Part shown: one piece after another, positions 1 through 9,028 of the stretch | Layout: each line of letters starts with the position of its first letter | How positions within the stretch are numbered: the stretch's first letter is position 1 | DNA from: a virus | IMG/VR virus record: IMGVR_UViG_3300050821_016308 | Coordinates: 1-38,087 of that record | Strand: one strand, 5' to 3' | Length of the DNA stretch: 38,087 nt | Translations under genes and position numbers: made by a program | The notes under the pieces: generated by a model | Told to the model about the DNA's origin: nothing | The model's database searches: none | Seen by the model: only the letters and a program-made list of their open reading frames with translations

Positions 1-97
1 CGGTGTTGTCCGATAGCGCAAGTTGCGGCACGGTCGAGCTGCCCACGGTGAAGGACGCAAACGCGGCTGTTGTCGTGGCGAGAGAGAGATGTGTGCC
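1..97. repeat. 97-bp terminal direct repeat (circular overlap)
   Basis: The first 97 bases are identical to the last 97 (37991-38087). Joining them gives a unit of about 37,990 bp, and the minus-strand frame that enters at 1 leaves at 37990 in register. This is the signature of a circular or circularly permuted genome written out with an assembly overlap. A true short direct terminal repeat cannot be excluded from sequence alone. Confidence 0.95.
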
Positions 98-1420
98 GTC
101 AAAGGCGCTGCTTGTGATAGCGCCAAATGTCGTTCCATTCGCGCGGTATTGCAGCTCGGTGCCTGAGCCTGCGGGGTTGGTTGAGCCGCCACCTGCTCCA
201 ATACATGCGCCAGCAATTGAGAAACAGCCAGCGGAGAGATTGATGCCATTCGCGAAGGTAGAACTAGCAGTCGTGTTGGTGATGTTGAGTGGTTTAGCGA
301 GTTGCAGACCGCCCGCGATCGTCGAAGTCCCAGTGCCATTGACTTCGATGTATCCGGTCGTTGTGGCGTTGCCGTTTAAGTCCAATTTGTAGAGGGTAGC
401 TGAGCCGGAGTTTTGAACGGTGAACGGCACACCCGTACCATTTTTGATAAAGATGCCTTGCGCGTCGGTTGGTGATACGTCGATTGAAAGCGCCGATGAG
501 TTTGAAAAGCCAGTGCCATTGCCGGTGTGCTCAATCTTGAGAATACCTTTGCCGGTCGGTTCGCCTTTAATATTCAACGCCGTTACGTTCGCGCCGCTAC
601 TTGATGCAATCATCATATCTTGTACATCAGCAGAGTTTGTCTGATTGAGAACGAACATACGGCCAGTGTTAGTCGAGCCCTTGGAAGCGGTCAATACGAA
701 ACATGCACCGTCGAAAGTACTGCAATTTCCATTGAACATGCCGCCTGTCGTGACCGAAGCAGGATAACCACGCGCTGCGGTCATTTTGAACATGTTGTCG
801 CCTGCGGTCGAGCCAAGCTGAAGAGCATTTGAAAAGGTGGTCGTGCCCGTAGTCGAGAAAGTGTTGTTGTCTATGAGCAATGTGGATGACGCAGCCGTAA
901 TTGTTTTCGAGTCTCCTAGGTTAAGGGTCGTTCCGTTCACTGTGATTGATGAATTGGCGAGCTGTGCGTTGCCTATCGTGGACGATGCAATGACAAGACC
1001 GTTTTGATCGAGGGCGAGAAGTTTCTGTGAGGTAAGGTTTGGATGCCACTCGCTTCCACTCACGGTGAGACCTGTGGTCGAGGCATTGGTGAAATAGGTC
1101 GATGACGCGATTACCATCGTATTTTTCAACCACAAAGGGGTCGTGGTGCTTTGATTGGCTGCACTGATCGTGGGGAAGTCGTACATGCTGGGAGTGAACG
1201 GCCATGCGCCAGAGCCGCCACCCCCAGAAGCACTCAGAGTTGTGCCTGTAAGAGTGAGATTGCTGCCAATTGTGAGAGTGTTTATCGGGCTTATTCCGTT
1301 ACCAACGAGAATTCCAGTCAGAGAGGAAGAAGCGGTTCCTCCTTGCTGCACCCCGAGGATAGATGCGGAGGCAGTGAGTGGAAGTAAAAAGGCGAGTAGT
1401 CCGATAAGTATTTTTTTCAT
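1..1420 (-). CDS. Secreted Ser/Thr-rich surface or fibre protein, N-terminal 473 residues (continues across the joint)
   Basis: The frame opens at an ATG at 1420-1418 and runs without a stop to base 1; it continues at 37990 and ends at 37686, for 574 residues in all. Residues 1-20 form a clear Sec signal peptide: MKK, a hydrophobic stretch ILIGLLAFLLPL, then a small-residue TASAS site. The rest is low-complexity beta-type sequence rich in Ser, Thr, Ala, Asn and Gly, with repeats such as IASST, ASTTGL and TGTTTF and a GGGGSG linker. This style is typical of Patescibacteria cell-surface proteins and some phage fibres. The start lies one base after the stop of the collagen-like fibre gene. A signal peptide is unusual for a virion fibre, so it may instead be exported to the host surface. 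The exact role is unknown. Confidence 0.85.
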   Translation of the reverse strand, partial: MKKILIGLLAFLLPLTASASILGVQQGGTASSSLTGILVGNGISPINTLTIGSNLTLTGTTLSASGGGGSGAWPFTPSMYDFPTISAANQSTTTPLWLKNTMVIASSTYFTNASTTGLTVSGSEWHPNLTSQKLLALDQNGLVIASSTIGNAQLANSSITVNGTTLNLGDSKTITAASSTLLIDNNTFSTTGTTTFSNALQLGSTAGDNMFKMTAARGYPASVTTGGMFNGNCSTFDGACFVLTASKGSTNTGRMFVLNQTNSADVQDMMIASSSGANVTALNIKGEPTGKGILKIEHTGNGTGFSNSSALSIDVSPTDAQGIFIKNGTGVPFTVQNSGSATLYKLDLNGNATTTGYIEVNGTGTSTIAGGLQLAKPLNITNTTASSTFANGINLSAGCFSIAGACIGAGGGSTNPAGSGTELQYRANGTTFGAITSSAFDGTHLSLATTTAAFASFTVGSSTVPQLALSDNT

Positions 1421-1421
1421 A

Positions 1422-2276
1422 TCATGCATAAATATTTATGATTTTGTCTCCTGTCTGGGGAGTAAGTGTTCCCGTGAAAGTAATATTATTTGATGAAACA
1501 GTATAATCATCCGTTAGTGTTTGTAGTAATCCATTCCAAAATATTAATGTTGGCGTATGTGTAAAAGCAAATGTTTGTTGGCTTCCATTTGGTGTAGTGG
1601 TAGATTTTTCTTGAGTTCCAGCAAAACCACTACTAGTAGTTGTCACATTGACGGTCGTACCATTATTTCCCACAGGTACAGCAACAGTAGGGCCAATGAA
1701 GTTTATCGTCTCTGCTGCTGATGAAATTAATGTACCATTACTTGATACACGTGTTTGTCTATTTCCTCCAAGTGAAATATAATTCTGTAATCGTTTTTCC
1801 GTACTTGCTGCTTTGTTCTCAACATCATCCAACCCTTCAATGCGTGAACGTTTTATTTTCTCTCCACGTGATTTATTTATCTTTTCGATGATTTCTTTTG
1901 GTGTATCGGGAGAACCATTTTTACCATCTTCACCCTTTAATACTTTTGGAGTTTGACTAGGAAGTATATTTAAAACACGTTCAGTTATTTCAGCAATATC
2001 TAATTCTGGCGACGTTCCATCCTTCCCATCTTTTCCATTAATTCCATCCAATCCACGAACTGATTTTTTAAAATCTTCATCATCTTTGAGAATTTCAGAA
2101 ACTGGAATAATAACCATTTCGGCGACTTCTTCAGATTCAGCATCTTTTCCCTTATCACCTTTCTCACCGCGCTCTCCTTTCTTTCCACGTAAGAATTTAT
2201 ACTCAACCTCAATTTCCTTTTCTTCTTCAGTTTGTGGAGGATTTTTAAAAAATGATTCAAGTGGGGGACGTTCCAT
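1422..2276 (-). CDS. Collagen-like tail fibre protein
   Basis: 284 residues. An acidic N-terminus is followed by three collagen-type Gly-X-Y blocks: five triplets from Gly31 (GKKGERGEKGDKGKD), five from Gly75 (GLDGINGKDGKDGTS) and three from Gly115 (GEDGKNGSP). These separate short coiled-coil-like segments. The C-terminal 120 residues are beta-rich (Thr/Asn/Gly) and would form a trimeric tip. Such alternation is typical of phage fibres, with the Gly-X-Y stretches as trimerising stalks. The gene has its own TTGCATTGATAT-box promoter and the ATG falls 6 bases after the -10, so the mRNA is probably leaderless. It likely takes part in receptor binding; the receptor is unknown. Confidence 0.8.
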   Translation of the reverse strand: MERPPLESFFKNPPQTEEEKEIEVEYKFLRGKKGERGEKGDKGKDAESEEVAEMVIIPVSEILKDDEDFKKSVRGLDGINGKDGKDGTSPELDIAEITERVLNILPSQTPKVLKGEDGKNGSPDTPKEIIEKINKSRGEKIKRSRIEGLDDVENKAASTEKRLQNYISLGGNRQTRVSSNGTLISSAAETINFIGPTVAVPVGNNGTTVNVTTTSSGFAGTQEKSTTTPNGSQQTFAFTHTPTLIFWNGLLQTLTDDYTVSSNNITFTGTLTPQTGDKIINIYA

Positions 2277-2282
2277 ATTTAA

Positions 2283-2312
2283 ATAATAGGAAATTTTGGT
2301 ATATCAATGCAA
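2283..2312 (-). promoter_or_regulatory. TTGCATTGATAT-box promoter, fibre unit
   Basis: TTGCAT (2307-2312), an 18-bp spacer starting TGATATAC, TATTAT (2283-2288), 6 bases, ATG at 2276. Confidence 0.7.
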
Positions 2313-4733
2313 TCATTTACCTTGAGAAGCAAGATATTTACTTGCAATATCGGGATTATTTTGTAGAAACTGCTGAATTTCGGTATCCGAATAAATCTTA
2401 TTAGCCGCTTGATATGCGGGTGTTTGTGTGATAGGGTTTGGAGATGAGGAATTCGCTTGTTGGGGCTGGGATTGCCCTGCTACTCCTGTATCTTCTGTTT
2501 GCGGGACAGTTTGTTGCGTTTGCGGTGCTTCTTGCTGTTGATTTAATTGTGCTCCGTTTAACACGTTCTTAGAGACTTCTCCTAGGGTAAGGAATTTAGC
2601 AAGGTGAGCCATTGTAACGGCGATTAATTCCTTGCTTCCACCAAGTGCGCGTAAGAGGGGAATGGCAACATCGGGTGATGAAATTATCATATAAGCAGCT
2701 GCCGCTCCGATCGTTGCCATGTTTCCCGTAGCAATTCCTGTTAAAACGCCGCCAGCCTTTAAGAAGGCAGAGGGGTATGTACCAACTTTCGTACCTCCAA
2801 TCTTTTGAATATCCTCCATAGCTTTGAGTACGCTAAGCTTTTGAGTAATTCCTGGAGAAATTTCCTCGAGTTTCGCAAGTTGCAAATCTTTTCCTTTTCC
2901 AACAGCGTTTGCAATTTTATTAATTGCAGAATCGAGTAGGTTGCCATTTTTATCAATCAGACCTTTGCGAAGATTGTTTAGTTCGTCAATCTGAGAAGAG
3001 AATGTAGCATCTTTTTCGGCAAGTCCTGCAATCTGCGGTCTGTAGGTATCGTTAAATGCTCCACGGATACCCGCAGCGACACTTTCGACTGGCTTACTGA
3101 CGCTGAATTCACGTTCAAACTTTGCCGCCGTGGCTAAATCCTGTCTAAAGTTTAGAAACTCGTTTTGGGTAAGTTGGCCATCCTGAAATTCGGGCTTCCA
3201 TGTATCGTAAAGCTGCTGAAGAGCGCGAATATCTGACGCAGAACGTACCTTTGACGCCCCAGTGGCCGATATTTGGCCATCCGTTACATCCACACCAGCT
3301 TGCGAGCGTAATTGTTCATCAAGAAATGTTGGAGACACCCTTACAACGTTTGCTGCATTTTCACGAACTGCTCCATATCCTGCACCTGTCTCATCGAGAG
3401 TGGCAATTTTCTGTTGCAGTGCTGTTTCAACATCTTGAGCCACACTCATTCGACTAGAATTTGCTATCTGCTCAGGTGTAAATGCACTTGGATTTGCGAT
3501 AACCTGGTCAATGGTTTGTGGTTCAAGGCCAGTGAGTTGACTTCCTAGCTCCGATGAAATCAAACCCGTTGCATTCGCAAGCTTGCCAGCTCCTTTGATT
3601 ACTGGTGTTAGGGGATTTACCCCCATCGCTGCCCCTCCGAGTGTGTCTGATACGGCTGATGCTCCGCGCGTAAACGCGTTACCGATAGCTTGGTCGCCAG
3701 CCATTGTGCGTATACCTGTATTCAATGCGGCACTCGCTGAGTCTGCTGCGCTTGCTGTACTCGCTAGTTCTCCTGCTTTTCCTACGAGCTTTGCAGCAGC
3801 ACCTCCAACACCAAGGACAGCGGAAGCGTCTGCAAGCACGCCAATTGGATCTGTGTAGGCACTCTTAGAGAATGCATCTACGCTTCCATACCGCTGTTTA
3901 AAATAATTCGTGAGAGCGTCCCATTTAGCAGTATTGTCATTTGTCTGTCCTCCTAATTCCTGCAAACCCCCCGCTGCCATGCTTCCAATGTTTTGTACTG
4001 TTTGAATAGGGTGAATGAGGGCGTTTGCTGTGTTCCCCAGGAAGTTTGCACCTGACTGGATAGCATTTTCTCCAAAGCCAAGAAGACTAGGATTCTGTGT
4101 GTGCTGTGGGTCGGGTGCTTGATACGGCTGCGTTGGATTATTCTGTGGTGTTCCATTCACAATGTTAGTCAGAGCATTCTGAAACTCTGTCGCTCGTTGA
4201 GGATTTATGTGCACAAATTGACCTGGATTCTGTGGGTCCGGTCGTGCGCCATTCCACAGAGCATCAATCGAGTTGGGAGTAAGTCCTTGGTCTTTGTAGG
4301 CTTTGATTTGACTATAAGCCACATAGTTTTGATTCTCGGGAGTCATTGGAGCATCCGCACTTCCGAGAAATTGCTTCGCTGCATTTTGCCAATTAATAGG
4401 GGTTTGACCTGGCTCAACGGGGTCTTTGCCGTTATTCCATTGATACGCTCCCATTGATGAGCCGTTATCGCCTACAGCATTGTAATTTCCTTGTGATTCT
4501 ACATTGCGAATTGACTGCATTACTTTCACAACAGCGGAGTCAAGTGTGGAAGGGTCGAAAGGAGGCGGCTTGACCACGCTTTGTTGTGAACCTATAGGAG
4601 GAGTAATTTGCGGAGACTGTGGTTGAACGGGCTGCTGTGGTTGAGTCGTTTGATTTACAAACTGTTGTTGTACTGCATTGAACCCTGGTTTAGCGGAAGG
4701 TCCCATATCATATTCCAGCCCACGAATTGGCAT
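2313..4733 (-). CDS. Internal virion (ejection) protein with lytic transglycosylase-like domain
   Basis: 806 residues. After a Pro/Gln-rich N-terminus (about 1-60), residues 66-105 look like a goose/SLT-type transglycosylase core: VESQGNYNAVGDNGSSMGAYQW, with Glu79 as the candidate catalytic acid. The middle is Ala/Gly-rich and largely helical. Near residue 660 there is a hydrophobic stretch (ATGNMATIGAAAAYMII) that could insert in a membrane. The C-terminus is again Gln/Asn-rich. Short-tailed phages carry such large helical proteins inside the head, and one usually has a muralytic domain that opens the cell wall during DNA ejection. The start overlaps the upstream gene by 26 bases; an ATG at 4706, nine residues in, is an alternative. 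Confidence 0.7.
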   Translation of the reverse strand: MPIRGLEYDMGPSAKPGFNAVQQQFVNQTTQPQQPVQPQSPQITPPIGSQQSVVKPPPFDPSTLDSAVVKVMQSIRNVESQGNYNAVGDNGSSMGAYQWNNGKDPVEPGQTPINWQNAAKQFLGSADAPMTPENQNYVAYSQIKAYKDQGLTPNSIDALWNGARPDPQNPGQFVHINPQRATEFQNALTNIVNGTPQNNPTQPYQAPDPQHTQNPSLLGFGENAIQSGANFLGNTANALIHPIQTVQNIGSMAAGGLQELGGQTNDNTAKWDALTNYFKQRYGSVDAFSKSAYTDPIGVLADASAVLGVGGAAAKLVGKAGELASTASAADSASAALNTGIRTMAGDQAIGNAFTRGASAVSDTLGGAAMGVNPLTPVIKGAGKLANATGLISSELGSQLTGLEPQTIDQVIANPSAFTPEQIANSSRMSVAQDVETALQQKIATLDETGAGYGAVRENAANVVRVSPTFLDEQLRSQAGVDVTDGQISATGASKVRSASDIRALQQLYDTWKPEFQDGQLTQNEFLNFRQDLATAAKFEREFSVSKPVESVAAGIRGAFNDTYRPQIAGLAEKDATFSSQIDELNNLRKGLIDKNGNLLDSAINKIANAVGKGKDLQLAKLEEISPGITQKLSVLKAMEDIQKIGGTKVGTYPSAFLKAGGVLTGIATGNMATIGAAAAYMIISSPDVAIPLLRALGGSKELIAVTMAHLAKFLTLGEVSKNVLNGAQLNQQQEAPQTQQTVPQTEDTGVAGQSQPQQANSSSPNPITQTPAYQAANKIYSDTEIQQFLQNNPDIASKYLASQGK

Positions 4734-6330
4734 TTACTCCACCGTTAGTTCCACCCGGAGTTACAGGAGGCGCAAATTGACCGCCCAATTGAGAAGTAAT
4801 AGAAGAAATTTGTTGTCCTGTTGCATTCAGAATATTTGCACCATTTACATTTAATTGCTGTTCAACCTGAGCCATATCAGATGGTTTTAAATTATCAGGA
4901 ATCAATGTAATTGCATCTTGTCCCGCTTGTGTTGGTGTTTCTCCACGAGAACCTAATAAGTTACCGTAATTCGTTCTCAATGATGCAAGGGATGCTTTAA
5001 ATCCTGCAATCGCGCCGGGAGCAAGCAATTTTGCTCCTACAGCATTTTGGATTTGGTTTATTATTGGTACATCACTTTGGTTAATATTCCCTGCAGACAT
5101 ATATCCTTTAAGATTTGTAAAATCATCATTCGCTGCTTTGAATGCAGGTGCTAATTGATTATATGTTTGCATTGCTTGATTGAGTGAAGAAGATTGTGCA
5201 GTTCCGAGAGAGGCAGCTGCACCACTCACTAGCTGTATAGTGCCATCAGCATTTTGCTGAAGAGCATTAGAATTAAGTTTATTGTAAATTCCTATTCCTC
5301 CTCCTGGGGTGCTATATGTTCCTTGGAATCCTGCTTGATAAGCAGGGGATTGTGCTGCTTTTTGTCGCGCTTCTTCGATTGAATCAGTTGGAAGAATTCC
5401 AGCTCCTGGATAGGCATTTCCAAGAGTATTAACTGAATTAATTGAATTAATAGCTGCAAGAGCTGCAGGGGACTGCAATTGTGTTTGCGCAGCAGCAATC
5501 TGTCCTGTCCGTGCTAGCTGTGCTGTATTCAATGCCTGATTCGCTCCAAGTTGTTGAATAGCATTTACTCCTTGTGCAAGAGTATTCTGTGATTGCGCAA
5601 GTGTATTTTGTGCTTGTGCTTTTGCTGTTGCCCCTTGAGCATAATTTAATGTATCACCTGGAAGATTATTGCCAGTATAAAAATTAGAATTAAGAGCAGC
5701 AGCATTTACTCCATATTGTGCCTGATTAAGATTTAATCCTGCTCCTTGCTGTTGTGCAGCATATTGCTGTTGTAGAGCTTGTAAATATTGCGGATTATAT
5801 CCCTGTGCTTGAGCGACACCATTCACGATATCAGTTAATCCTTGGTATTTACTATTAACATCATTAATTCCCGCGGTACTACCGAGAGCATTTGAACCGA
5901 TATTCGAGGTGTCAATTTTAAACTGAGGAGCATTTGAATACCCTTGTACAATGCCATTTCCGTTGGTAGTTACTTGACCACCATTTGGGGTAGGAGTTTG
6001 AGATATCGTATATTGATTATAATCTTTCGGATTTGAAACAGCATTATTTTGCGGTTGTGCTGTTGGAATTGCTGCGTTAGTTGATTGTTTTGCATTAATA
6101 GGAGGAAATGAAAGACCTCCTGTTTGACTAGGACGATAAGCGCCAAAATCTATTCCAGAAGATTGTTGATTCGGTATAGCTCCGAGCGTATTAAGATTTC
6201 TTGGAATATTAGCATTAAATGTACCTGCAATATTTGCCACCGTACTTCCTGCTGCTTGTCCTAATCCTTGCTGAAGAGGAGATTGTTGAAATGTATTCTG
6301 CTGCTGCGGTTGTTGTGTAAGAGGAAACAT
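4708..6330 (-). CDS. Gln/Asn/Ala-rich internal virion protein
   Basis: 540 residues, very rich in Gln, Asn and Ala, with near-repeats in the centre such as AQNTLAQSQNTLAQ and LQQQYAAQQQGAG. No recognisable domain. Size, composition, helix-prone repeats and position next to the transglycosylase-bearing protein fit the paired internal or ejection proteins of short-tailed phages. It is the first gene of a unit with its own TTGCATTGATAT box (6356-6368). The assignment rests on context and composition, not on a family match. Confidence 0.55.
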   Translation of the reverse strand: MFPLTQQPQQQNTFQQSPLQQGLGQAAGSTVANIAGTFNANIPRNLNTLGAIPNQQSSGIDFGAYRPSQTGGLSFPPINAKQSTNAAIPTAQPQNNAVSNPKDYNQYTISQTPTPNGGQVTTNGNGIVQGYSNAPQFKIDTSNIGSNALGSTAGINDVNSKYQGLTDIVNGVAQAQGYNPQYLQALQQQYAAQQQGAGLNLNQAQYGVNAAALNSNFYTGNNLPGDTLNYAQGATAKAQAQNTLAQSQNTLAQGVNAIQQLGANQALNTAQLARTGQIAAAQTQLQSPAALAAINSINSVNTLGNAYPGAGILPTDSIEEARQKAAQSPAYQAGFQGTYSTPGGGIGIYNKLNSNALQQNADGTIQLVSGAAASLGTAQSSSLNQAMQTYNQLAPAFKAANDDFTNLKGYMSAGNINQSDVPIINQIQNAVGAKLLAPGAIAGFKASLASLRTNYGNLLGSRGETPTQAGQDAITLIPDNLKPSDMAQVEQQLNVNGANILNATGQQISSITSQLGGQFAPPVTPGGTNGGVNANSWAGI

Positions 6331-6338
6331 AATATTAC

Positions 6339-6368
6339 ATCATGCATTGAGGGCGTATATCAATGCAA
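6339..6368 (-). promoter_or_regulatory. TTGCATTGATAT-box promoter, internal virion protein unit
   Basis: TTGCAT (6363-6368), an 18-bp spacer starting TGATATAC, a weak -10 CATGAT (6339-6344), 8 bases, ATG at 6330. Lies just after the stop of the small virion protein. Confidence 0.6.
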
Positions 6369-6369
6369 T

Positions 6370-6723
6370 TTAGGCAGTTGCGGTTACATAGTGCCAAACA
6401 TTTGCATTACCGTCGTACCAATAGAGGCGCAGTGTCGCCCCATTTACATAAATCTTAATTTGCTGATAAGGACTAGCTGGTATACCAGTAGGAACAGCTG
6501 ATACTGTTTCAAAAAGACCGATAATATCGGTATTAAAATTGATTCTTTTCTCCATAAGATTATTAATTTTATTGAGTGCATCTTGAATCTGATTACTAAG
6601 ACTATTCAAATCAGGAGCGGAACTATAAACTTGTCCCGCAATTGGTTGATACGATTGTAATTGGGGATGTGGAAAATCTGGTTGTTCTATTTTTGGCTGT
6701 TTATCTTTATTCTGCGACATCAT
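6370..6723 (-). CDS. Small virion protein, coiled coil plus beta tail
   Basis: 117 residues. A Pro/Gln-rich N-terminus is followed by a predicted coiled coil (LSNQIQDALNKINNLMEKRI) and a C-terminal beta segment (TLRLYWYDGNANVWHYVTA) of a type seen at the ends of tail or neck proteins. The start overlaps the upstream beta-propeller-like protein by 17 bases; there are two consecutive ATG codons and either could serve. Probably structural, from position and style. Confidence 0.55.
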   Translation of the reverse strand: MMSQNKDKQPKIEQPDFPHPQLQSYQPIAGQVYSSAPDLNSLSNQIQDALNKINNLMEKRINFNTDIIGLFETVSAVPTGIPASPYQQIKIYVNGATLRLYWYDGNANVWHYVTATA

Positions 6724-8089
6724 AGTAAATAATTATTCTGATAACACCGAAACCTTGTCCAGAAAACGTAAGGCGTGGTTGGACTGCTTGACATTTAAAA
6801 CTTCCATAATCAAAATCAAAATCATTTTGCGGAGAACCTGTGGAAGTAGCACCTAAAGAAGGAACTATAAACCCAATTTGAGTAGGAAATAAACTATTTT
6901 CATCAAAAAAAGTGAATCCTCCTATTCCCCCTCCCCCTGTAGTTGTGATATTCGTTGTTATTACACGAACACGACGAATAAATATCGGACGAGGAAAATA
7001 AATATTATTAAAATAAAGTATTCCAAGTCCTGCTGCAGTACTTCCAAAATCAAAAGTTTCAAATTGTGAACTATGAGCTGCAACACCTAATTTATTCGAA
7101 CCAGCAGGAAAAATTATATCAATATTATTTGAATTGATTGAATTATATCCTGTATAAAAAAACGCTTTTTTTCCTGCAATTACTTCTCCATAAGAAAGTA
7201 CATCATCGCCATCTACAATATGGAGAATATTACGTGTATTTGAGAAATGATGTTTATAAGGTAAATCTGCTTTTAAAAAGGTGCCATTTGTAGCTAATTT
7301 TCGTAAATATGTAATACCATTTCCATTCCATGCGCCAATTGTGCCTGAACCTGTACCAACAAATACTTGACCACCAATATTATAAAAAGCTGTAATTAAA
7401 TCATCGACAAGAATTTTGCGTGATGGTTTTGATGAAATACCATCATAAAGATATATGATACCTTTTTGCTGAATTGAATCTGTCGGATTATAGGAATTTT
7501 CTACTGAAACCATCATAAGTCCTGTTAGGGGGTCTATACCAAGAGCTACTATTTTTTCATTACCATTCAATACCCATGAAGCATCAGCATTGAATGTACT
7601 TTCATCGCTTTGCAAATTAGCAAGATGTTTTCCATCGCCAATCCACAAAGAAGCCTGATATACCAATAAAGGATGTAAAGCATTTGCATCTTGAAGTGTT
7701 TGGAATTCCTCATTTACTGTCCAAGAACTAGTATTTATTTGAAGTAAATCATCTCCATTGCATGTAGCATAATTATGACTATAAAATGGTTCTATATCAG
7801 ATTCAGGGAATGAATAAGTATTTGAAAGACCTGTTACTTGTTTTGTCCATCCACTTCCACTCCATGAATAAATATTTCCCGCATCATCAATGGCAATACG
7901 TGTATTTGGTAGTACAACCTGTGAATCATTTGAAGAGGCAACAAGATTACCTGCAAGATTAGTCGAGGCCACAGTTGGGGCAGCAAGAGAATAAATAACT
8001 CCTGGTGTTACGAATGGATTTAAACCCATTGATGAAATACCAAGTGCTCCATCAGTCGCATAATCAGATGATGACATTCCAGAAGTCAA
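6707..8089 (-). CDS. Beta-propeller-like tail protein
   Basis: 460 residues, beta-rich, with spaced Trp/Tyr/Asp-Gly motifs suggesting blades (NIYSWSGSGWTKQ, SLWIGDGKHLANL, IIYLYDGISSK, GTIGAWNGNGITYL) and a C-terminal beta-sandwich with a Gly-rich turn (TTTGGGGIGGFTF). It lies among tail genes, so a neck or tail role is likely. The first usable start is a TTG at 8089 with GGAG 8 bases upstream. However, the frame stays open a further 69 bases to about 8158 and reads like protein (GKYQLQLGADQ) with no ATG or GTG. That suggests the original 5' end was displaced when the HNH gene arrived upstream. Confidence 0.65.
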   Translation of the reverse strand: MTSGMSSSDYATDGALGISSMGLNPFVTPGVIYSLAAPTVASTNLAGNLVASSNDSQVVLPNTRIAIDDAGNIYSWSGSGWTKQVTGLSNTYSFPESDIEPFYSHNYATCNGDDLLQINTSSWTVNEEFQTLQDANALHPLLVYQASLWIGDGKHLANLQSDESTFNADASWVLNGNEKIVALGIDPLTGLMMVSVENSYNPTDSIQQKGIIYLYDGISSKPSRKILVDDLITAFYNIGGQVFVGTGSGTIGAWNGNGITYLRKLATNGTFLKADLPYKHHFSNTRNILHIVDGDDVLSYGEVIAGKKAFFYTGYNSINSNNIDIIFPAGSNKLGVAAHSSQFETFDFGSTAAGLGILYFNNIYFPRPIFIRRVRVITTNITTTGGGGIGGFTFFDENSLFPTQIGFIVPSLGATSTGSPQNDFDFDYGSFKCQAVQPRLTFSGQGFGVIRIIIYYDVAE

Positions 8090-8124
8090 TTGGTCAGCTC
8101 CAAGCTGTAATTGATATTTTCCGA

Positions 8125-8355
8125 TTATAGACTCCTTGCGACTGACCTTCGATTTCCTTTATCATATACACCATGACATTTAGGACACAATCGAATCCAA
8201 TCGGATTTAATTCTTTGATAATTTCGACTTTTATTTGCCCAATGCATGCGTCTTCCGTGTCCAAGAATACCACATTGAGAACAATTTGATGGCTTACCCA
8301 AAGGAATCTGACCTTTCATAAACATTTTTCCTTTTCGGTGTCCTTTTCCAATCAT
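8125..8355 (-). CDS. Small free-standing HNH-type endonuclease
   Basis: 76 residues. Cys25-x2-Cys28 and Cys57-x2-Cys60-His61 form a zinc pair around His38-Trp-Ala-Asn41 and SDWIRLC, the compact HNH arrangement found in phage homing endonucleases. The basic N-terminus would contact DNA. The ATG overlaps the upstream stop (ATGA), so it is translationally coupled into the tail operon. Its insertion appears to have altered the start of the downstream tail gene. Function as a mobile endonuclease is inferred; an HNH nicking activity in packaging is less likely because it lies far from TerL. Confidence 0.7.
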   Translation of the reverse strand: MIGKGHRKGKMFMKGQIPLGKPSNCSQCGILGHGRRMHWANKSRNYQRIKSDWIRLCPKCHGVYDKGNRRSVARSL

Positions 8356-9026
8356 ATCATTTTAAGCAGAAACGCTGGATTAGCTATTGCTGATACACCA
8401 AATGGTGCGATTGAAAAAAATGAAGAAGCAAATCGTGTCGATACAGCTGTTTCTACCATAGTGAATGAACCATTCTGTGCTGCATTTGTGTCTAACAAAG
8501 TAAATCCTTCACTTCCCGCCACTACAACCGAAGTATTCGCACCAGCACTCACAGTTGCTGCGTTACTATTAGTAGAAATCATTATACCCCATGCATTAGC
8601 TGCTACTGGCACAATAGTTTCCGTTTCTGAAGTCACTGAACCCGTATCAAGAACAGGTGAATTTGTTCCCACTGCATCGGGTGGATTTGATTGTTTAACT
8701 CCTGTGTAGGAAGCAACAATCGCTTTTCGTATCGTTGTACCGCTTGAAGTTGCAGCAAAAGTATGTGTCCCTGATGCCGGAGAAAGTAAATAAAATACAT
8801 CTATAGCATTTCCAACTCCCGCTATACTTTTATTATATTGACCAAGTGATGTCATGGTAACACCATTATATGTAGCACCTGTCATTGCGGTTGTAGCATC
8901 TGTTCCATTCATCATGAAAAATGCCAGTAATAATCCATTAGTATTATTATTCACCGTATAAGAATAAGAAATTGAGTTAGCTGACAATATTGCTGAGGCA
9001 TTTGAATTATCACGCGCAATTGCCAT
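8352..9026 (-). CDS. Beta-sandwich virion protein, related to the secreted protein at 36915-37682
   Basis: 224 residues, Ser/Thr/Ala/Asn-rich, no signal peptide. The order of motifs ATYNGVTMTSLGQY, VFYLLSPASGTHTFAATS, KAIVASYTGVKQSNPPDAV and ASSFFSIAPFG matches the order NTYTALTQQ, QLFYKQNPTVSSTMTFTPG, DVYVEGFSGSASSPFDV and AVIASFKPA in the protein at 36915. They therefore probably share a jelly-roll-like fold. It sits among tail genes and is probably a fibre or appendage component. The stop overlaps the HNH start. Confidence 0.6.
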   Translation of the reverse strand: MAIARDNSNASAILSANSISYSYTVNNNTNGLLLAFFMMNGTDATTAMTGATYNGVTMTSLGQYNKSIAGVGNAIDVFYLLSPASGTHTFAATSSGTTIRKAIVASYTGVKQSNPPDAVGTNSPVLDTGSVTSETETIVPVAANAWGIMISTNSNAATVSAGANTSVVVAGSEGFTLLDTNAAQNGSFTMVETAVSTRFASSFFSIAPFGVSAIANPAFLLKMI

Positions 9027-9028
9027 AA

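Noticed and set aside
1-1420. Plus-strand ORFs in the first 1.4 kb
   Set aside because: They are shadows of the continuous minus-strand frame that has the signal peptide and repeats.
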